Below are positions 1 through 9,490 of a stretch of DNA of 23,376 nucleotides, one piece after another (position 1 is the first letter of the stretch; every line of letters begins with the position of its first letter). The DNA comes from Chara braunii (lineage: Eukaryota > Streptophyta > Charophyceae > Charales > Characeae): assembly GCA_003427395.1 (NCBI GenBank), contig BFEA01000568.1, forward strand, positions 513,899-537,274. The letters are read 5' to 3'. A program made the translations under genes and the position numbers. The notes below the pieces were generated by a model, which was not told the DNA's origin, made no database searches, and saw only the letters and a list, made by a program, of their open reading frames with translations.

Positions 1-90
1 GACCCAGGCTCGGCAAAACTCGGAGCGCAGTGAAAATCAGCGTCGGCAAAAACAGGCTCGGAGGTACTGGTGGTTTAAGAGAATAAACCA

Positions 91-523
91 GACTGAGGAC
101 CAGACAGGTTCCCATAAGTTTGGGTGATCTTCGTCCAATGCCACACACATGCTGGAACCAAAAGGATATAACTTGGTTATACTTCACTATTATTCTATCT
201 ATGAATATGCTAGTCAGACAGGGTTCCATAAGTTTGAGTGGTCTGACTATAACTTATCACCAACTGAAGAAAGTACTAATTAAGAATAAACTTGTGGTAG
301 GAAGGGGCAGACTGAATCTTGAGCTAAAGATGATCGGTTCAGTTATATGCTACCTCAAAAGACTAAGTGCAGACAATTATATAAAGTTGGAATATTTAAA
401 CAAGTTCAAGGCGACTAGGGTGACCTAGTCATATGCCCAAAGAAGAGAAAAGTTGTTGTGCCCTGTGTTTGTGTACATTCTATGGCTGAGCTAGACAAGT
501 TCTCATAAGTTTTGGTGGTCTAG
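91..523 (+). repeat. Hairpin array A, left copy (variable arms, GTTCCCATAAGTTTGGGTG-type core)
   Basis: Several imperfect palindromes lie here. 211-248 has arms AGTCAGAC/GTCTGACT around GGGTTCCATAAGTTTGAGTG. 310-342 has arms ACTGAA/TTCAGT. 413-430 is a bare perfect hairpin, GACTAGG-GTGA-CCTAGTC. 490-523 has arms CTAGAC/GTCTAG around AAGTTCTCATAAGTTTTGGT. A weaker unit lies at 97-135. A TATGCC-like box follows several units within about 15 nt. The arms differ between units but match within each unit. The position corresponds to the array at 13030-14298 in the other long-repeat copy, which uses a different core. Confidence 0.6.
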
Positions 524-822
524 TTTTATGCCCTATGTAAGCTGGGTATAAAGGGATAAATCAGTGAAAGACTACGAACTATTGTTTGTCCAGGTCGACT
601 TGGCGATGGTGAGAGTACTTACCTTTGTGGTTTGGCCTGCATGTAGCTGAGTGAGACTACTACTTAGTCTGAGTTTCAATGATAGGTAGTTTTTTTCGTT
701 GCTCGCCACGTGCTAGAGTCATAAGAGTTAGTCACAATTCCTGCATTTTCTGAGCTAAGTTTTTTTTACTTAGGTCAATTTCTGCATTTTCTGGGATCTT
801 TGATTTTTCTAAGTTTTTGTAT

Positions 823-1358
823 AAATCTTGGTAAGCTAGTACTTTCTCTACGGGAAGCGCTGCCGAAATTTCTATAAAACCAAGGAGTTAATCAGATTTT
901 GTCTTTTCAAAAGTTCAGTTTGTCCAACTTTTATATACGACTTAGTAAAATTTGAAGGGTCCCCTTTTCTAAAAAGAGTGCTGCCTAAATTTTTATTAAT
1001 TCGGAGAGTTAGATAAAATTGGACCTTGAGAAGTCAAAGTCATTTTAGATTCTGAACTTAGCTTTGTCTAAATTTTTGTAAGCTACTTTCTCTACAGGAA
1101 GCGCTGCCGAAAATTCTGTAAATCTAAGAAGTTAGTCAAAATTTGACTTCCAAAAGTCCAACTGGTCTGATTTATATATATATGGCTTAGTAAGAATTTG
1201 GGAAGTCTCCTTTTCTAAAAGGAGTGCTGCCCAAATTTTTGCTAATTCAGGGAGTTAGACAAAATTTGATTTTGGAAGTTTTAAGATTTTTTTTTTTCCA
1301 TATTTAGGCTGATTAAATTATGGAAAGGCATTTTCCCTACGGGAAGCGCTGCCGAAAT
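823..1358 (+). repeat. Hairpin array B, left copy (GCTGCCGAAATTT-ended hairpins)
   Basis: Five hairpins lie at 823-871, 948-991, 1069-1115, 1195-1237 and 1315-1358. Each has a 5' arm like AAATYTTGG, a middle pairing such as CTCCTTTT/AAAAGGAG, and a 3' arm GCTGCC(G/C/T)AAATT. The clearest is 1195-1237, with AATTTGGG/CCCAAATT outside and CTCCTTTT-CTA-AAAAGGAG inside. Spacers of 70-80 bp carry a recurrent GGAGTTAGnCAAAATTTG phrase. Some units are degenerate, for example 1069-1115. The same hairpin type recurs at 14672-14802. Confidence 0.6.
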
Positions 1359-1647
1359 TCTCTTAGTTTAGAGGAGATAGATTATATTTTGACGGGTGGC
1401 AACTCGGACGATCCACTCTGTATGGGGGAGATTCTGTCGTAGGTCTACCTCTCTTTGGACACTGGTTTAGAGGTAGACCTAGGTTTGACTATCAGGAGAG
1501 TCTTGAGTGAGAACGTGTCATGGGGATTTGATCTCCATACATTAACGATTTAGCCTGAACATTGACCTGTCGTATGATACAGGTCGTCTTTGGACGTTCA
1601 ATCGAGAATTTGGACTAGCTTTAGCTTGATCCTACGAGGATCATTTT

Positions 1648-1666
1648 CTGTTATCACTGATAACAG
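1648..1666 (+). repeat. Conserved hairpin CTGTTATC-ACT-GATAACAG
   Basis: A perfect 8-bp stem with a 3-nt loop, just downstream of a second small palindrome, GATCCT-ACG-AGGATC. In the right-hand long-repeat copy (15050-15069) the stem is identical but the loop is CTTT. Stem conservation with loop change points to a structural or dimeric-protein site inside the repeat. Its function is unknown. Confidence 0.55.
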
Positions 1667-3113
1667 GTCGGTTGGTTGATCGTCGACTTGTCGGCTCACG
1701 ACATAACTTCGCTTACACCTGTACCTCAACTTAATTGCCTTAGCCATGAGATTTGATATGTTTTTTTGAGGGTTTTAACCAGACTTTTTTTAATGACCAT
1801 TATAAAGAACTTGCGATATTAATGGAAAGTTGAAGTATAACTGAGGCTTGAGTGTGTAAGGCGTGGTATGAGTTACAGGGAACTATAAAGTTGACCATAT
1901 TGGTGTATGACAATGCGGCTATTGTGTGTACCGGTGTTTTATGCAGGTTAGTATCTTGGAGCTTGGTATATGGGTCATACTTTGGAGGCAGTGAGAATGA
2001 CAACCATATGACGCACGATCTGCATACCTGATGGGTTTATGTTTTCCCTTCCTTTATTTTATCTCGAGTTCTGATTTGATATATGAGTGTTGGTTGTTTA
2101 TTTATTTATTGGGTGATTTTGCTTGTTAATTGCTATAGTTAGACATTGTAGTCTGTGGCAGCCATCAAAGTCAAACCCCTTGACTTCTTTCCAGACCCTG
2201 GATGATAGAGCTGGTCTCCAGGGCAATAAGAGACGATTGTCACCACATGTATGAACCTGTGTACCACCCACTCTCTACAAGGTGAAGAAGAGGGTGTGGT
2301 TCTCAACCGCACTTAGCGGTTGTCGAGCGTCGAGAGATCATTCCATTTAGATGTGTGTCAGCCGACACTTGAGTGTCTAATGCGACCTTCGAGATTAACG
2401 TAGATCGCATGAGTATGGGTACTACATAGTACGCCTTCATTGCGACCGCTTGCGTACACTTGCATTGCGAGTCGATATGAGTTAGCCCTGCGTTCGTGCG
2501 GTTTTATACTAAGTCTCGCGAGCGTCGCCTATCTGATTTCCGCATCGAAGAGTTATGGGATGGCTACTAAGGGACTATGAGTGTTGTCGCGTTGTTTGTT
2601 TTGTGTCGTTCTGTATATGTACGTGCGTGTGAGGGTGTTTTATTTTTACGTTCTTTCGAGTGGTGTACGCGTGGCGTATGAGATGCGTCCTAGTCGACCG
2701 GTGACGAGTCACGCTTGGGACCTCAGCACCCCAAGATGTCGGTTCGCGTGCGAGTCTGATAGAGGCGTAATACCACTCGTACCCCCTATGCTACAGTGAA
2801 TGAGAAACGTCCTCGGCTGGTCCACCTCTGCGATTGCAACTAATTAACTTTCGTACTGTGGACTGGTAGCTCGGCGAGGATACGCCCACCGAAGGGAGGT
2901 GACAACTCCTGCAAGGTGGAGGTAAGTTGTACCTCACGTAGGCCCTATCCTGTCGTAGGGGCTCGCGAGAGGTATGGGTGGTGCACTCGGCTAGAGCGGC
3001 TTGCGAAAGCTCCATGTATATTATCGACAAGGATTTAGACCAACTCCTGCGTGACGCGGTCGGGAGGGTCCCGCGCTGCCTTGTGCGGTAACGGACCGAT
3101 GCGCTCGACAACG

Positions 3114-3518
3114 AGGAGAGGAGAAGTGGAAGGAAGAAGATAGGAGAAGCGGAAGGAGGAGGAGGAGGTGGACGAAGGGAAGGTGGCTCACCTGATGTGG
3201 GCGGGCGATGGCGCGTGGGGTTGCACTCGTGGACCTCGGAGTTCAACAATGGCAACACCAAACTCCGGCGACAGCGCGCGGGCCGCGACGCGAGGGGGAG
3301 AACTCCACTGCCCTCATTTCGAATTTGAAAATAGCCCAATCTGGGTAGTCGATCTCGCAAATTTGACGGTCCAGATTAAGCTTTTTTTTTTTCACTTTGG
3401 GAGGCCCTACTGACCTCCAACAATTCTTCCCGTCGGCGCCCCGGGTTCGCCTGTCCCTGCAGTCCACCCCTGTGCCGTCCAAGTCCGTGTCCTAAACCCC
3501 CCGCTATTTTTTTTTTTC
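3114..3518. other. No gene seen; purine-rich tract and T-runs
   Basis: After the end of the long-repeat homology there is a GGA/GAA-rich stretch (about 3114-3180), then mixed sequence with T-runs near 3381 and 3508. Open frames here have no recognisable composition or motif, and I treat them as chance. Confidence 0.4.
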
Positions 3519-3605
3519 GATCGGACGTAGGGTCCCCAACGGACGGCCGACCGGTTGTCCGATAGAAAAATCCCGGACGGTCAAGGGGGTCCCGGACGTC
3601 CGATC
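3519..3605. repeat. 87-bp GC-rich inverted repeat
   Basis: The ends GATCGGACGT and ACGTCCGATC are exact inverted repeats, with further pairing of GGTCCCC against GGGGGTCCC. The interior contains two more CGGACG/TTGTCCGAT-type palindromic phrases. It lies directly after a T-run and before a T-rich tract (3630-3660). It may be a small foldback element or the end of the minus-strand element at 3683-5084. No target-site duplication is evident. Confidence 0.5.
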
Positions 3606-3682
3606 AGGTAACATAGCTTACAACCTCATATTTTTATTTATTTATTCTGCTTATTATTCTAGGAATTAAAAATATCAGGGTT

Positions 3683-5084
3683 TTACGGCTGCACTCGGCC
3701 CCCGTGGCCATAATCCAGACCGCATATGGTAATCGGGCCCGCGGTCATGACCGCGGTGATACATAGGATGGTGTTGTTCCTTCCTTGTGGCCCTGTCGGG
3801 CTGGTGGGGGGAATGGGTGTCCTTCCCTTGATCCACCTGGTTGATCGCTGCGCCTTGTGTCCGCCCCTCCTGCCTGCGTGGCCTCCGTTGCAAGGGGAGT
3901 TCTTCTTGGTCGTCCTCCTTTTCCCCTTCTCCTTCCCCTTCTCCTTCCCCTTCCACCCCACCTCCGGTCGTGTGTTCAGGGGTTGGTTGCTGGCCGGGCG
4001 CTGGATATCGGGAGATGAATTGTGTCCTGTCTGTTGTTGTCGGTGTACACTACTGTCAGGCTCATCCCTTGGTTGTGGTTGTTGTTTCTTCTGCAAGATG
4101 TAGGTCGAGGTTTGTGGCATAGCTTCCGGTCGGCCTTGTCCTCTGTAGACCTAGCTTTCTAGAGAGTCCTTTTGGACGACAAAAGCCCGTTCGGTTAGTG
4201 AGTCTTCCTTTGGCAGCCAAGTCCGGGCGTCCTTTGGGTGGGGGGCCATTATGCCTCAGAGTCTGATCACTTTTTTTCCCCGGGATTTGGGGTATTGAGG
4301 ATTCGTGCACAGGTGTCCTTTTTTCCTTACATACAAAACACTAGGAGTCCTGACTGTGGCTGATACGTACCGCCACAGTCTTTCCCCCATATACGTAATT
4401 CCACGACTCTGCTAGGGGGAAGCACTGAACGGGGTCCCAATCAGCCGCCACAAGGAGTGTATCGTCCCTCTTTTGCAGGAAGGATGGTAGCTCATGCACA
4501 AATCGTTTCACCGGAGCAATGGTCTGAAGGTCTTGGATTATTGCTCCCTGGATGGCCGGTGGGGTGTAGCGAAATTCAGCCCAACAGTTACTACCCATTA
4601 TCTGTTTTCTACGGTCATCTGCCGTGAATGGCTTGGTTGGCCGCCGCCTGTCCACCTGCATTGTGCCCCCTCTAAACTTGAGGTTCCTCAGCCCCAACAA
4701 GTGGGCGTGATCTCCTGGGTACAGAGTCATGACCGTAATCGTGGACACACCCGCTGACTCGATGAGGAATTGGTCTTCCACGTCCTGTGCTGAAAATTTG
4801 AAGACTATTATGATGTTTGTCAACAAATTTATCCTATCATTCAGTGCCACAGTAGTTTGTGCATCTTGGAAATGGAATTGAACGGCATGCGAGAAATAAA
4901 TCTTGTTCCTTGTCGCCACGGCTTGCGGTGGGAACTTGTAGATTGGGCGGACAAAGCTGTCCACTTCCTGAAACAACTTTTCTGGTTGCACAAAGAGTTT
5001 TTGAATAAAGTGGCGGCGGGTGGGGTGTGACGAACCGATGTCTGCACTGCGCGATTTTCTGCGTTGTAGCAATAAGGGGTCCTA
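3683..5084 (-). pseudogene. Decayed LINE ORF1-like / gag-like RNA-binding protein ORF
   Basis: The frame opens after a stop at 5082-5084 and runs 246 codons to a TAG at 4341-4343. It then continues in the same frame to a TGA at 4062-4064. The first part has a mixed globular composition (for example NIIIVFKFSAQDVEDQFL, then GGKTVAVRISHSQDS). The residues straight after the TAG read CFVCKEKRTPVHES, a CxxC...H cluster, followed by a basic, Pro-rich segment. In another frame (4120 to 3683) comes a Gln/Lys-rich low-complexity tail with KGKEKGKEKGKRR. The order of globular domain, Cys/His knuckle and basic tail resembles plant LINE ORF1 proteins (DUF4283-like plus zinc knuckle) or retrotransposon gag. 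The knuckle spacing is not canonical CX2CX4HX4C. There is no in-frame ATG at the 5' edge, so the start is missing or spliced. The in-frame TAG and the frame change suggest decay. The family is inferred from order and composition only. No ORF2 or reverse transcriptase follows on the minus strand. Confidence 0.4.
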
Positions 5085-7196
5085 AGCTGGGGAGGATGGG
5101 CCAATTATGGGAGCTCGGGATTGGAAGGAAATTGCATCAGTCCCCTCGCTTCTTCGTCTTTTTCGTCGTCTCCTTTCGGATGGTTGGGTTCAGGGCCGGG
5201 TGAGTCCCGGGACGATCGATTGGTTGATTGGCTGTGTCCGCGGCGTACCGCCGTGCGTGCGATTAATAAATTTAGACGTTGCTTCTTTTAATTCGGTTTG
5301 TGACTTTTGGGCGCGGATATCGCGCAGGAATTTTTGCTTTGTCCCCTTTTGAATTTTCCTGTTTAAATCCTTTTTCGAATCTTGTCGAGCCGTTATGGCT
5401 CTCAGAATTTCGGACTTTCTTTTCGGAGTTTGTGCTTTTTGCTTCGCAGTAGATAGGAACTTAGGAATTTTGCAATTAGGATTTTCCTTTGCCGCGCGAC
5501 GCTTTTTGCTTACGCGCTTCTTTTTGCGGCTGCAACGGAACTCTGATTAGTCTGCACCCTTAATCGTTTTTGCAACCGTAATTTTGGGCGGGCGCCATTG
5601 TAATTGTATCTTTCTTCTTGTCCCTCGTCTTTCTCGCCTTCGCTTATTCTTGCTGTGTCTAGCCAGCCCGCGGGTTGCGTGATCGGATCAATGCATGGAG
5701 AGAGGCAAAGTCTTCGGCGCCGCGGTCTGGCCATGCAGAAGGTAGGCGATCCCTCTCCTAATCTCCTCTCTAAGTTCTTGCAATTCCGTGTTCGTCGCGC
5801 ATGCATGCATGCTATAAATTCCGGCTGCGCGATTAGATAGCTCTCTTAACCAGCTGTTGGAAGCTCGGGGTAGCACGATCAGTGAGGGTTGGCTCACGAG
5901 CGAAGTAAGAGGTGAGTTGAAGTGGGAGTCGGGCGACCCGACGAGCTGGTGCCAAACCCGCGGGGTTGACGTGGGTCACGACGGACTGTGGGCGCGGGCA
6001 AACCTGACGGGTGCGGGAGGACTAAGCGGGGTGATGACTTCGTGGGTTGGTGCATGACGAAGGATTGTCCGCATCGGAGAGAGAGAGAGAGAGAGAGGAA
6101 GAGGGAGTTGAGGTGGATGGACGTGGATTTGCAGTTTTCTTTGTCTTTTTCCCCCTCTTGCTTTTGTATATAAATTTTGATCTCGACTCAGGGCGATTCG
6201 CCCGTTTTTTTGTTTTCGGAAGCTTGACTTGGTTTTCGCCCACGCTCGTTTTTGTAATCGATCTCGATTTCATTGTTGTGTGTTGTGTTGAATGAATGGA
6301 TGAATGAATGTCATGTTGGTTGAGTGTTTTTTTGCTTGATCTTGCCTTGCTTGTCTTTGATACGCTCATGAGCATAATAGGAAATTGGCGTAGTCATACT
6401 GTTTTTATTACTGTGTGTCCTACTGTTGTTGTTGCATCTTGCATGCTCAGGAACGATTGCGTACGGGACCACAGAGTGATTAGATGATTGGGTAGTTGTT
6501 TGTTCGGAAATAAACAAATGTCTCGCGGGGACGCGTGTAAGCGCGATCTGATCGGCACTGCCTACACGTATCCATGCGTACCGCTTCGTAACCTCTGACG
6601 AACTTGCCACCTTCGATATTGGGTAGGCGGAAGATCCCTTCCCCCACGCATCTAAACGGAAAAGAGTTCCGATATCACCTCAGAAAATCCCTCTTACCAG
6701 TTGGACGCGTGAGGAAGAATCCCATCACACCACGATGACAAGATGACGTGCTCAAGGGACTCAGACTCGTCGTGGGATCGAGAGTATTTCAACCCTTGGG
6801 TGAACGAGTGTCTCAGACGGAGACGCCCGGAATTCCCCTGCCTAACCGAGAATCGACTATGCCCCAGGGAATTTCACTGTGCTACGACCAGTGATCCGAG
6901 GTGTCTCGATTTTCCAACTTCGGACAACTCGCACTACTTCATATCCCCCGGCTTCGTCGTTGTCGCTACCAACTTCCCTCCCCTCCGCCTCCTCCTCCCG
7001 TATCACCAGCTCACAGTTGTCCCGTGGAATTCCATCGCCGAATATTGGCCCCGCACGCCCTGCGGAAACTGTCGGCGACGCGGCAACCGACGAGCCCCCG
7101 AAAACCGGAGGCCTAACCCAACCACGCGCCATTAGACGCCACCCGGCTGCCCCCAAAGGCCCGCCTCATCAGAATCACAGCCATTTCGGTGTCGGC
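5085..7196. other. No recognisable gene; moderately GC-rich DNA
   Basis: Only short overlapping open frames on both strands, none with a recognisable domain. It includes a short (GA)n tract, a TGAATGAATGGATGAATGAATG tetranucleotide run ending at 6309, and a small hairpin TTTGTT/AACAAA near 6500. A TATA-like TATATAAA near 6168 could be a promoter, but nothing downstream supports a transcript. Confidence 0.35.
6077..6098. repeat. (GA)n microsatellite
   Basis: About ten GA units, followed by further purine-rich sequence. Confidence 0.85.
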
Positions 7197-7222
7197 GCGA
7201 ATACCCTTACAAGGGTATCCGC
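7197..7222. repeat. Short hairpin ATACCCTT-AC-AAGGGTAT
   Basis: A perfect 8-bp stem (7201-7218) with a 2-nt loop, extended after one mismatch by GCG/CGC. It could be a cruciform or stem-loop site. No T-run follows, so it is not a Pol III or bacterial-type terminator. Confidence 0.45.
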
Positions 7223-7724
7223 CCTGGTTTTTGTAAGTGTCAGAAAATAGGTTTGGGTCGAAATTTAAGTACACTGCCCAAGTTGCGGTTGTGTTTGGTT
7301 CGCGTTGGCTGAATGGTTGACGGGGAGCGAAGTGTGTGTGGGCTCGCAATTTTGAGGCGCGCGTGATGAATTTTTCTTTTGATACTATAGGGTCGGCGTT
7401 TCCGCCGGCAAAAATTTTGGCTTTGATTAAAACTGGGAAAGACTGTTCATTATGTAGGAGTGACCCTAGTGTATGTGCGCCCATACGAAAAACGTCACTA
7501 GGCGATAATGTTACCTTTGGGCGCTGGTTGGAGCATGCGAGAGGGAGTAGAACGCGAGCGGTGGCCTCCGTGCGGTATTATGGGGGCCACATGTGTGACA
7601 TACCGAGCAAAATCCGGCCACTAACCGCATGTGCGTGCGTACAGGGTCGTGGGCTTGAGTGGGGGATCACGCAGCAGCCTTAGTACTGCTGCTACAGGCT
7701 CAGGCTGGCTGCGGCTACCGTTCA

Positions 7725-7975
7725 TATACGGGGCCGCGGGTACCTAATCCAGACTTGGGCTTAGCCTATTGGTTACAGTGCCAGACTTTCACCAGGTGGA
7801 TCCTGGGATCGAAGCCAACAGGGAGCAGGGGAGGAGCACATCAAAGTGGGCCGAGGGGCCCTTTTTGCTTTTTGCGGGGGGCTCCGACAGCGGGCCCGCG
7901 AGGTGGGACCGAGGTTGGGTTCCGACGGTTCCGCTCCCCCTAGGCGCTCTTTCCCAAATTCTCTTCTAGAATTGT
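7725..7975 (+). mobile_element. tRNA-derived SINE-like head
   Basis: TAGCCTATTGG (7762-7772) resembles a Pol III A box, and GGGATCGAAGCC (7805-7816) a B box with the T-loop GATCGAA. The spacing suits a tRNA-derived internal promoter. A GC-rich body follows, then a T/A-rich end (about 7970-8030). No cloverleaf closes and no clean target-site duplication is visible, so it is a SINE-like remnant rather than a tRNA gene. Confidence 0.45.
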
Positions 7976-8835
7976 TATAATTCTTGTTTTTATTTTTATT
8001 ATTATTTATTATTTATTATTTATCTTATCCCACTACGGGACGTGGTCCGGTACCGGTCTGAGGACCGGCCGTGACCCCACGCATGAACCGTTGAAGGACG
8101 GGCCGAGGAGCCCAACGTACATGCGAGTCCGAGGGTGATTAGCCCACGAGGCGGAAGAAACCTGTGTGGCAGTTCAGCGTCCGCCAACCCCGGTCTGCTG
8201 TGAAAAGGGTTGAGTGGGAGTATGCCCGTCGGGGCCCGCGAGGCGCAGGACCGGTCACACAGATTCGCCAAGGTCATAAATGTACCATTAGTGTGCCTGT
8301 TGGCAGGCAGCCTGTGTGGCCGCGGGACAAGGGGAATTCGCGGTCAACAGCTCTTGCACCGATTGTGGGTGGTGTCGTGCGCCCAGCAAGTATCAAGTCG
8401 CCGCTACCGCGGACGACCAGGGCCTTGTCCCATCTGAAAAGGAACAGCAGTGTGACCTGACCATGCCCAAAACTTCAGATTGGCCTGTCCCAGATCTGCA
8501 TATTTTGCAGATTTGGGGCGCAATGTGAGCATGCCCGTTGGGGCCTGAAAGGTGGTGAACTGTGCCAGGGCGGAGCGGCCCAAGGCACAGTGGGGAGGCA
8601 TGCAACTGTAGCCAGCTGGTCGCATAGAAACCCCCGGTCCTGCTGTTTCATTTTATTTTTGTTTTATTTTTATTTTTGTGTACCCTTTTGTTTCCAGCCT
8701 GAGACACGGCCCATGTGCTGGTTCCGTGACTGGCAAAGGTACCCAAGAGCCTAGCTCAGTGGGTACGCCCATGAACTGTTGAAAATATAGACCTCTGCGT
8801 GAACCCAGATACAATCAGATGCCCAGAGTAACGGT

Positions 8836-8836
<1 letters not shown>

Positions 8837-8873
<37 letters not shown>
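8837..8873. repeat. T37 homopolymer
   Basis: Thirty-seven consecutive T residues. They may be the poly(A) tail of a minus-strand retroposed element, or an expanded tract. Confidence 0.8.
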
Positions 8874-8874
<1 letters not shown>

Positions 8875-8932
8875 AATTACCTAGAGGCCAGCCAGTCCCG
8901 AGGTATTACCTCGTGGTGATGCCCACAGGTTG

Positions 8933-8970
8933 GTCCTTCGGGATGTCCGTTATGATTGGAACAATACCGA
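8933..8970 (+). pseudogene. Degenerate U6 snRNA 5' fragment
   Basis: GTCCTTCGGGATGTCCGTTA followed by TGATTGGAACAATACCGAGG parallels the 5' half of U6, with several substitutions including loss of an intact ACAGAGA box. It shares GTCCTTCGGGAYGTCCGTTA with the better copy at 9412. Both derive from the same altered U6-containing repeat. Confidence 0.55.
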
Positions 8971-9364
8971 GGCTGCGGGGGCGGTCACATGCGTTTGGGC
9001 GTGTGCGGTGACTGAAAATCCGTGGGCTTTGCTGCTCCCTGAATTGTAGTCCTGAGAGGCAACTTCTGCAGTAGGCCTGGCACCAGTTCCGGGACTGGTA
9101 GTGAGACCAACTGGCTCGGCTCAGTTGGCACACCCGTGAACTGTTGAAGTGCAGACCTGTGTTCCAGCTACGCTGGTAGCAGGTGGGTGATACCGGCCGT
9201 GGGCCAGTCACTGTGCGTCCCTTCCGGTCCCCTCCCCCTTTCGTTGTTCCTAATTCTTCTTCTAAGCTCTATCAATATTTTTAAAATTTTTATTTTTCTT
9301 ATTTCTTATTTTAGTCTCAGGAGGACACGGCCCGGTGCCGGTATCAAGGCCGGCCGTAAGGCCC

Positions 9365-9429
9365 AGCAGCCTAGTTCAGTGGCTACACCCACGAACTGCT
9401 GTCGGGGTGCAGTCCTTCGGGACGTCCGT

Positions 9430-9461
<32 letters not shown>

Positions 9462-9490
9462 GGCCCCTGCGCCGGGACAGCATGCATAAA
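9365..9490 (+). mobile_element. Chimeric tRNA-like / U6 retroposon segment
   Basis: An A-box-like TAGTTCAGTGGCTACACCC (9372-9390) lies about 20 bp upstream of a U6-derived sequence. The same order, CTCAGT...CCCAYGAACTGTTG, occurs in neighbouring units. This suggests a SINE family whose head joined tRNA-like and U6 sequence, as LINE machinery does by template switching. No flanking duplication could be assigned. Confidence 0.45.
9412..9490 (+). pseudogene. U6 snRNA-derived sequence, 3'-truncated
   Basis: The first 79 nt match U6 spliceosomal RNA well. The 5' stem is GTCC-TTCG-GGAC, followed by TTAAAATTGGAACGATACAG, an intact ACAGAGA box, the AGC catalytic triad (TTAGCATGG) and CCCCTGCGC. After about 9465 the sequence diverges (CCGGGACAGCATGCATAAA replaces the usual AAGGATGACACGCA region) and the terminal stem and T-run are missing. 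No upstream sequence element or TATA at -25 is seen. In U6 genes these drive Pol III, so it is probably not transcribed as U6. The plant-type 5' stem supports plant or streptophyte origin. Confidence 0.75.

Larger units (their letters stand above)
1..3113 (+). repeat. Long non-coding dispersed repeat, left copy (LTR- or LARD-like)
   Basis: This is the left copy of a long repeat that recurs in the same orientation about 13.4 kb downstream. Matching landmarks include the CTGTTATC/GATAACAG hairpin (1648 and 15050), GGCAGCC-TCAAAGTCAAAC (about 2159 and 15585), CAGCCGACACTTGAG (about 2357 and 15738), CCTAGTCGACCG/CTTAGTCGACCG (about 2688 and 16072), ACCCCCTATGCTACAG (2781 and 16165) and GACGCGGTCGGGAGGGTCCC (3054 and 16420). 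Similarity stops near 3113. The left edge lies outside the window or in the hairpin array. No protein-coding signal is seen. Long direct repeats without pol suggest LTRs of a large non-autonomous retrotransposon, or two separate insertions. I cannot find TG...CA ends, a primer-binding site or a polypurine tract, so the class is inferred. Confidence 0.6.
8030..9490 (+). repeat. Diverged units of a ~0.6 kb GC-rich repeat with T-rich borders
   Basis: At least three related units start just after T-rich tracts (about 7975-8030, 8645-8690 and 9250-9315). Each opens with a (A)CACGGCCC or CGTGGTCC phrase, continues with CCGGT-rich palindromic sequence, and carries a GGCTCAGT/AGCTCAGT/AGTTCAGT A-box-like segment (8749, 9115, 9370) leading into CCCAYGAACTGYTG. 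In the last two copies U6-like sequence is also present. Read on the minus strand, the T-rich tracts would be A-rich tails, so these may be retroposed non-autonomous elements. Boundaries are approximate. Confidence 0.5.

Noticed and set aside
2791-3360. 189-codon minus-strand frame
   Set aside because: It lies mostly in the end of the long repeat. The paralogous region at 16175-16555 is not conserved as the same protein.
6163-6180. TATA-box promoter
   Set aside because: TATATAAA is present, but no credible transcript or ORF follows, and AT-rich words are common here.
6743-7135. 130-codon plus-strand open frame
   Set aside because: Overlapped by equally long frames on both strands. It has no domain and an Arg/Pro-rich composition typical of GC-rich non-coding DNA.
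9412-9490. Functional U6 snRNA gene
   Set aside because: The 3' end is missing and no plant USE/TATA promoter lies upstream.
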